The position numbers and the translations under genes are program-made. A stretch of DNA of 10,119 bases from HGM05232 sp036661515 (GTDB lineage Bacteria; Bacteroidota; Bacteroidia; Bacteroidales; Muribaculaceae): assembly GCA_036661515.1 (NCBI GenBank), contig JAVWYO010000070.1, forward strand, positions 1 to 10,119, read 5' to 3'. Shown piece by piece: positions 5,930-10,119 of the stretch; position 1 is the stretch's first letter, and each line of letters opens with the position of its first letter. The notes under the pieces were generated by a model. It was not told where the DNA came from. It did no database searches and saw only the letters and a program-made list of their open reading frames with translations.

Positions 5930-6934
5930 ATGGCAAATTTATTTGAAAGTTATGACCGTAGAATAGACACTATCAACGCTGTTCTCTCTCAATACGGAAT
6001 CAACGGATTAGACGATGCAAAAGCTATATGTGACGCAAATGGTCTTGATCCATATACAACATGTAAAGAAACACAACCAATATGTTTTGAAAATGCAGCA
6101 TGGGCTTATGTAGTGGGTGCAGCAATAGCAATCAAGAAGGGTTGTAAAAATGCAGCTGAAGCAGCTGAGGCTATAGGAATAGGTCTTCAAGCATTTTGTA
6201 TCAAGGGTTCTGTTGCCGACGACCGCAAGGTGGGTATTGGTCATGGAAATCTTGCAGCACGTCTATTACGTGAAGAAACGGCATGTTTTGCATTCCTTGC
6301 AGGACACGAATCGTTTGCGGCAGCAGAGGGTGCTATCAAAATTGCAGAAATGGCAAATAAGGTGCGTAAAGCTCCACTTCGCGTTATTCTTAACGGTCTT
6401 GGAAAAGATGCAGCACTTATTATATCTCGTATTAATGGTTTTACTTACGTTGAAACTGAATTTGATTATGGCACAAGCGAATTAACAGTAGTTCGTGAGA
6501 AAGCTTATTCAACAGGACTACGCGCTAAAGTAAAATGCTATGGGGCAAATGACGTTCGTGAAGGTGTTGCAATCATGCACAAAGAGGGTGTTGATGTATC
6601 TATCACAGGTAATTCAACAAATCCTACACGTTTCCAACACCCAGTTGCTGGAACCTATAAGAAAGAGTGCAATGAACAAGGTAAGAAATACTTCTCAGTA
6701 GCATCAGGTGGTGGTACAGGTCGTACTCTTCACCCCGATAATATGGCTGCTGGTCCTGCATCATACGGTATGACCGACACAATGGGACGTATGCACTCAG
6801 ATGCTCAATTTGCAGGTTCTTCATCAGTTCCCGCACACGTTGAGATGATGGGATTCTTGGGCATGGGTAATAACCCAATGGTTGGTGCAACAGTTGCTGT
6901 TGCGGTAAACATTGCACAAGCACTAAGCAAGTAA
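5930..6934 (+). CDS. GGGtGRT family protein (334 aa)
   Basis: The signature that names the family is seen at residues 260-266 (SVASGGGTGRTLHPDNMAAG), followed by a conserved, Gly/Met/His-rich end (MTDTMGRMHSDAQFAG, HVEMMGFLGMGNNPMVGA). The protein is cytosolic, with no signal peptide or membrane segment. It has eight cysteines (34, 45, 52, 72, 90, 119, 203, 247), several in the N-terminal third, which would allow metal or Fe-S binding; that is inference. The biochemical role of the family is, to my knowledge, undefined. Its constant neighbour is the NifU-like gene, here 31 nt upstream, and a strong terminator closes the operon 31 nt after the stop codon. The start ATG follows an A-rich stretch (caaaaaatt), usual for this phylum. 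The length looks complete. Confidence 0.88.
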   Translation: MANLFESYDRRIDTINAVLSQYGINGLDDAKAICDANGLDPYTTCKETQPICFENAAWAYVVGAAIAIKKGCKNAAEAAEAIGIGLQAFCIKGSVADDRKVGIGHGNLAARLLREETACFAFLAGHESFAAAEGAIKIAEMANKVRKAPLRVILNGLGKDAALIISRINGFTYVETEFDYGTSELTVVREKAYSTGLRAKVKCYGANDVREGVAIMHKEGVDVSITGNSTNPTRFQHPVAGTYKKECNEQGKKYFSVASGGGTGRTLHPDNMAAGPASYGMTDTMGRMHSDAQFAGSSSVPAHVEMMGFLGMGNNPMVGATVAVAVNIAQALSK

Positions 6935-6964
6935 ATTTAGTAGAAATACTAAATCATATAATAT

Positions 6965-7001
6965 AAGCTCCTGTAACCGCTAAGGTTATGGGAGCTTTTT
7001 T
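6965..7001 (+). terminator. Intrinsic terminator of the NifU-like/GGGtGRT operon
   Basis: AGCTCCTGTAACC (6966-6978) pairs with GGTTATGGGAGCT (6984-6996) as a 13-bp stem with two G-U pairs and a 5-nt loop GCTAA. A run of six T at 6996-7001 follows. It lies 31 nt after the GGGtGRT stop codon. Confidence 0.9.
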
Positions 7002-7111
7002 AATGTGAGATGAATGCAATTTTGTTTAAAGATTTATGATATTTCAAATTAATATTTAGTTGTTGCAAAGCAATAAATTGACTATTTATATATTATTTTG
7101 CTACACTTATA

Positions 7112-7141
7112 TGTGATTTTGCAAAATTAGTAGTATCTTTG
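7112..7141 (+). promoter_or_regulatory. Bacteroides-type promoter of the DEAD-box helicase
   Basis: TATCTTTG at 7134-7141 is a full match to the -7 consensus TAnnTTTG. The -33 element is weak: TGTG at 7112-7115 is 18 nt upstream, while a perfect TTTG at 7118-7121 is only 12 nt upstream and seems too close. The leader would be about 50-55 nt. It contains a small hairpin CGCT/AGCG (7143-7157) and the palindrome ATAACGTTAT (7166-7175). Confidence 0.6.
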
Positions 7142-7200
7142 TCGCTCATTATCAGCGGGTGCGTCATAACGTTATTACCACCTATAACAAATAATTAAGA

Positions 7201-9120
7201 ATGAAGACATTTGAAGAATTAGGAGTCCGCGAGGATTTATTGAGAGCAATATCTGAAATGGGATTTGAAAATCCTATGCCCGTACAAGAAAAAGTAATAC
7301 CTCACTTATTAACAAAAGACAACGACGTTATTGCACTTGCTCAGACCGGAACAGGAAAGACTGCAGCTTTTGGGTTGCCAGTGTTACAACGTATAAATAT
7401 CGATTTAAAGAAACCACAGGCTTTGATACTTTCACCAACTCGTGAACTTTGTTTACAGATAGGAAGTGACCTTGCCGATTTTTCTAAATATATTCCAAAT
7501 TTAAAGGTTCTACCAGTATATGGTGGTTCAAGTATAGATAGCCAAATACGCACTTTACGTCAAGGTGTACAAATTATAGTGGCTACTCCTGGACGACTTA
7601 TCGACTTAATAGAGCGAAAGACCGTATCGCTTGAAAATGTACACACCGTAATCCTTGATGAGGCCGATGAGATGCTTAACATGGGATTCCATGAAAGTAT
7701 TAATGATATTCTTTCTCACGTTCCAGATGAGCGAAAAATGCTACTCTTCTCGGCAACCATGCCCCAAGAAATAGCACGAATAGCTAAGAAATATATGCAC
7801 AGCCCCGAAGAGTTTGTTATTGGGACAATGAATGAGGGTGCTGAAAATGTTAAGCATATATATTTCATGGTTCAAGCCCGTGATAAATATCTTGCATTAA
7901 AGCGAATAGCTGACAATAATCCTAATATATATGGTATCATATTTTGTCGTACTCGTCGTGAGACACAAGAAATTGCCGATAGGCTTATTGAAGACGGATA
8001 TAGTGCCGATTCACTTCATGGAGAGCTTTCACAAGCTCAACGTGATGCTGTGATGAAGAAATTCCGTGATAATAATTTGCAATTATTAGTTGCCACCGAT
8101 GTTGCCGCGCGAGGACTTGATGTAAATGATCTTACTCACGTTATCAATTACGGTCTTCCCGATGACACTTCTACATATACTCACCGTAGTGGCCGTACTG
8201 GTCGTGCTGGTAAGACGGGTGTGTCGATAGCTATCATTCACTCACGTGAACGCGGGAAATTAAAAGATATTGAAAGTAAGCTTGGCAAGAGATTTGAACT
8301 TAAAGAAGTTCCAACACCTCAACATATTATAGAGAAGCAATTATATAGCCTTGCCGATCGCATAGAGAAAGTGAAAGTAGATGAAGCAGAAATTGCTAAA
8401 TATCTTCCAGCTATTCAACATAAACTTGAATGGCTTACCGAAGAAGACTTGCTTAAACGTGTTCTTTCGCTTGAATTTAGCCGACTCTTAGAATATTATA
8501 AGGGAGCTCCAAAACTTGACATCGTCAATGATAGAGGTGCAAGAGGCGAGCGTGGCGAACGAGGCAATTCACGTGGCGAGCGAGGCGAACGCCCAGATCG
8601 TGGTGGTGACCGAAGTATGCAAGAAAAGGACCGTCGTACTGGTGATGATGGTTATGATCGTGTATTTATCAATGCAGGTAAAGCCGATGGATTCTTTGCA
8701 GCAAATCTTATTGAGATTTTAAATCAAAATATTCACGGCACGCGTATTGATATAGGTCGAATTGACTTACTTCAAGGATATTCACTATTTGATGTTCGTA
8801 AAGGAGAGGCTCAAAAAGTAATCTCAGCAATTAAAAATGCCGATTTCTTTGGAAAACGCATATATGCAGAAATAGCAGATCTTGAGAAAAACTACACTCG
8901 CGAAACAGAAGGAACTTCAGTATCTCGTCGTGGAAGTAGTGGCGAAGCTCGTCGCAAAAGAGCAACGGGAGGATTTAGTCGTGGTGGTGACAGAGATAGC
9001 CGTCCACCTCGTCGCGATGATCGTGGCGGTTCTCGTCCACCTCGTGAAAGGTCAGCAGGAAAGCCCGATGGCGATTCAAAGTCAAGATTTGGCAAATTTG
9101 ATAAATATAAAAAGAAATAA
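7201..9120 (+). CDS. DEAD-box ATP-dependent RNA helicase, DeaD/CsdA type (639 aa)
   Basis: It unwinds RNA duplexes using ATP, acting on ribosome assembly and on structured mRNA, often in the cold. All core motifs are present: Q motif (F4 to Q29), motif I AQTGTGKT (47-54), PTREL (79-83), TPGR (129-132), DEAD (153-156), SAT (184-186), IIFCRTR (246-252), ATDVAARGLDV (298-308) and HRSGRTGRAG (328-337). After the two RecA domains comes a helical linker (about 370-435), then an Arg/Gly/Glu-rich tract (445-470). A DbpA-type RNA-binding domain (about 485-562) follows, then a second Arg/Gly/Pro-rich basic tail ending in KKK (574-639). The RNA-binding domain and length match DeaD/CsdA more than the shorter RhlE. 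The basic tails probably bind RNA and may favour condensate formation; that is inference. It has its own promoter, and a DUF3256 gene follows 23 nt after its stop. I leave the symbol empty because Bacteroidota carry several such paralogues. Confidence 0.93.
   Translation: MKTFEELGVREDLLRAISEMGFENPMPVQEKVIPHLLTKDNDVIALAQTGTGKTAAFGLPVLQRINIDLKKPQALILSPTRELCLQIGSDLADFSKYIPNLKVLPVYGGSSIDSQIRTLRQGVQIIVATPGRLIDLIERKTVSLENVHTVILDEADEMLNMGFHESINDILSHVPDERKMLLFSATMPQEIARIAKKYMHSPEEFVIGTMNEGAENVKHIYFMVQARDKYLALKRIADNNPNIYGIIFCRTRRETQEIADRLIEDGYSADSLHGELSQAQRDAVMKKFRDNNLQLLVATDVAARGLDVNDLTHVINYGLPDDTSTYTHRSGRTGRAGKTGVSIAIIHSRERGKLKDIESKLGKRFELKEVPTPQHIIEKQLYSLADRIEKVKVDEAEIAKYLPAIQHKLEWLTEEDLLKRVLSLEFSRLLEYYKGAPKLDIVNDRGARGERGERGNSRGERGERPDRGGDRSMQEKDRRTGDDGYDRVFINAGKADGFFAANLIEILNQNIHGTRIDIGRIDLLQGYSLFDVRKGEAQKVISAIKNADFFGKRIYAEIADLEKNYTRETEGTSVSRRGSSGEARRKRATGGFSRGGDRDSRPPRRDDRGGSRPPRERSAGKPDGDSKSRFGKFDKYKKK
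8545..8591 (+). repeat. 30-bp period repeat coding for the RGE tract of the helicase
   Basis: GGCGAGCGTGGCGAACG at 8545-8561 recurs at 8575-8591 with one change (16 of 17 identical), a period of 30 bp or 10 codons. It encodes the repeated Arg-Gly-Glu units around residues 448-464. Because the period is a multiple of three, changes in copy number would keep the frame. Confidence 0.7.
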
Positions 9121-9143
9121 TTCATCTTTTCATTACCTCAACA

Positions 9144-9785
9144 ATGATGAAACGAGTTCTACTTATAACATGCGTTCTACTAACAGTAATTACTGTCAGT
9201 AGTAACGCACGTTCTATTAAAGACATCTTCCTAAATGCACCAGACGATTTATTTGCTATCATAGATAAAGAAACACGGTTAGATTTACTTGATTATTATA
9301 ATGCAGGTAGCACTATTTCTATTCAAAATAATCTTGGCGATGATACACAATTTATAAAAGTTACCGACGATTTTCTTTCAATACAATTAGCTGAAAGTTC
9401 AGAAATTGAAATGAAGATGCTGTGTTTTTCTAAAAAAGATACCATAATAGTTGTGAACTCCACCATTAAATCGCCAACTCCTGATGGGAAACTATCGTTT
9501 TATACTGCTGATTGGAAGCCTATTGATGCAAAGAAACACATATCGATACCCGATATGAAAGCATTTATATCAATACCAAAGGGAAGTGATGTAGAGATAA
9601 AAGATGTGCTAAACCAAATTGATTTTCCACTCATCTCATATTCCATCGACCCAGCAACGGCAACAATCACTGCCATGCAGAATTTAGAGCAGTATATGAG
9701 TAAAGAGGAATATAAAAGGATAGCTAATTATCTTATCCCCTCCATTAAATACACTTTATCAGGAAAGAAATACAGGAAAGAATAG
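9144..9785 (+). CDS. Exported DUF3256 family protein (213 aa)
   Basis: A small exported protein of unknown function. The signal peptide covers about residues 1-22 (MMKRVLLITCVLLTVITV, cleavage after SSNA). The mature part matches my recollection of the Bacteroidales DUF3256 family: FLNAPDDLFAIIDKETRLDLLDYYNAG (29-55), then beta-strand repeats with a conserved Asn-Leu-Gly turn (63-65), STIKSPTPDGKLSFYTADW (106-124) and a C-terminal helical segment. There is no lipobox and no catalytic pattern I recognise. It begins 23 nt after the helicase stop with no promoter visible in the gap, so it is probably read from the helicase promoter. ATG codons lie at 9144 and 9147; I keep the first, and the choice changes only one residue. 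A hairpin terminator follows 24 nt downstream. Confidence 0.78.
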   Translation: MMKRVLLITCVLLTVITVSSNARSIKDIFLNAPDDLFAIIDKETRLDLLDYYNAGSTISIQNNLGDDTQFIKVTDDFLSIQLAESSEIEMKMLCFSKKDTIIVVNSTIKSPTPDGKLSFYTADWKPIDAKKHISIPDMKAFISIPKGSDVEIKDVLNQIDFPLISYSIDPATATITAMQNLEQYMSKEEYKRIANYLIPSIKYTLSGKKYRKE

Positions 9786-9808
9786 GGGCGTATAGGATTC
9801 TAAAATAT

Positions 9809-9856
9809 AGTCGGTTTTTATTGCTAAATTTCAACATTTACGATAAAAACCGACTT
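9809..9856. terminator. Long hairpin after the DUF3256 gene, likely terminator
   Basis: AGTCGGTTTTTAT (9809-9821) pairs perfectly with ATAAAAACCGACT (9843-9855). The pairing extends inward by a G-U and a G-C pair, and the loop itself can form TAAAT/ATTTA (9825-9829 with 9836-9840). The T-rich part lies inside the arm, and only TTATCTTTT follows on the plus strand, so it is not a classic G/C stem plus U-tract. Its position just after the last gene of the helicase unit supports a terminator role. Confidence 0.6.
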
Positions 9857-9860
9857 ATCT

Positions 9861-9894
9861 TTTGCATAAATTTCATAATTAATAACTATATTTA
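9861..9894 (+). promoter_or_regulatory. Promoter of the gene at 9992
   Basis: TTTG at 9861-9864, a 22-nt spacer and TATATTTA at 9887-9894 (TAnnTTTG with the last base A), followed by CGC. It lies directly after the hairpin at 9809-9856, with the start codon about 95 nt downstream. The spacer is slightly long for the consensus. Confidence 0.45.
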
Positions 9895-9991
9895 CGCACA
9901 GTTTAGAACAGCTGCAATTTCCATGAAATTACTATTATTGAATTAAATACATTAAGAAACAACATTTATATACTTAATTTACTACCGTATT

Positions 9992-10119
9992 ATGCGTAAA
10001 ATTTTTACTATTTGCCTTGCATTAATAGCAAGTAGCACATCAATTATGGCATCAATTGTGTTCGACGGGAAAGAATACCAAGTTGATACAATTAGTCAGC
10101 GTGAAATAGGACCCGGAAT
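9992..10119 (+). CDS. Secreted protein, cut by the window edge; possibly phosphodiester glycosidase (NAGPA-like)
   Basis: 42 codons are visible before the right edge. The first 20 residues form a signal peptide (MRKIFTICLALIASSTSIMA, cleavage before SIVFDG). The mature start, SIVFDGKEYQVDTISQREIGPG, resembles the beginning of exported Bacteroidota proteins with a NAGPA-like phosphodiester glycosidase domain, where a VDT..R.IGPG segment precedes the first domain strand. That is recollection from a very short stretch and needs the rest of the gene. It has its own promoter candidate and a leader of about 90 nt, so it is likely separate from the helicase unit. Confidence 0.6.
   Translation, partial: MRKIFTICLALIASSTSIMASIVFDGKEYQVDTISQREIGPG

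Noticed and set aside
6213..6485. Plus-strand 90-codon frame inside the GGGtGRT gene
   Set aside because: Overlaps the conserved family protein in another frame; no motif, and the conserved frame is certain.
6624..6923. Minus-strand 99-codon frame opposite the GGGtGRT signature
   Set aside because: It mirrors the strongly conserved coding region, and its Gln/Leu/Tyr-rich product is typical of reverse-complement artefacts.
8882..9202. Plus-strand 106-codon frame spanning the helicase end and the DUF3256 start
   Set aside because: An out-of-frame reading of the Arg/Gly repeat tail; Val-rich low complexity, and it overlaps two well-supported genes.

Overview
The window comes from a low-GC member of the Bacteroidota, most likely order Bacteroidales. 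Three things point there: Bacteroides-type promoter elements (TAnnTTTG near -7, with TTTG or a relative near -33), A/T-rich leaders without Shine-Dalgarno sequences, and gene families typical of that order (paired DUF3857 transglutaminase-like exported proteins, DUF3256, and the NifU-like/GGGtGRT pair). All genes except the one cut by the right edge look intact. I see no tRNA, rRNA, CRISPR array, transposase or prophage gene.

Left part (1-4968). A gene-free stretch with several small inverted and direct repeats leads into a plus-strand integral membrane protein (188-985) built as two tandem DoxX-like four-helix halves. It converges, only 2 bp apart, with a two-gene minus-strand operon. The first gene of that operon (start best placed at 4908) is a DUF3857 / transglutaminase-like exported protein that has lost its catalytic Cys and His. 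The second (2880-988) is a paralogue that keeps Cys and His and has Glu at the acid position. They look like an enzyme and pseudoenzyme pair in the cell envelope.

Middle (4909-7001). A divergent intergenic region holds a good minus-strand promoter, weak plus-strand promoter candidates and a palindrome-rich leader. The leader contains a 23-nt element that also occurs upstream of the membrane protein gene. It precedes a two-gene plus-strand operon: an extended NifU/IscU-like Fe-S scaffold homologue and a GGGtGRT family protein, closed by a strong intrinsic terminator. The two are presumed to act together, but their biochemical role is not known to me.

Right part (7002-10119). A promoter with a clear -7 box drives a DEAD-box RNA helicase of the DeaD/CsdA type, with a DbpA-type RNA-binding domain flanked by two Arg/Gly-rich tails. 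A small exported DUF3256 protein follows 23 bp downstream and is probably co-transcribed. A long A/T-rich hairpin ends this unit. A new promoter and leader then precede a secreted protein truncated by the window edge, possibly of the phosphodiester glycosidase (NAGPA-like) family.

Nothing here is an obvious defence or mobile system. The least understood items are the NifU-like/GGGtGRT pair, the catalytic/non-catalytic transglutaminase pair and the repeated leader element. All family names are from reading residues; no database search was run.
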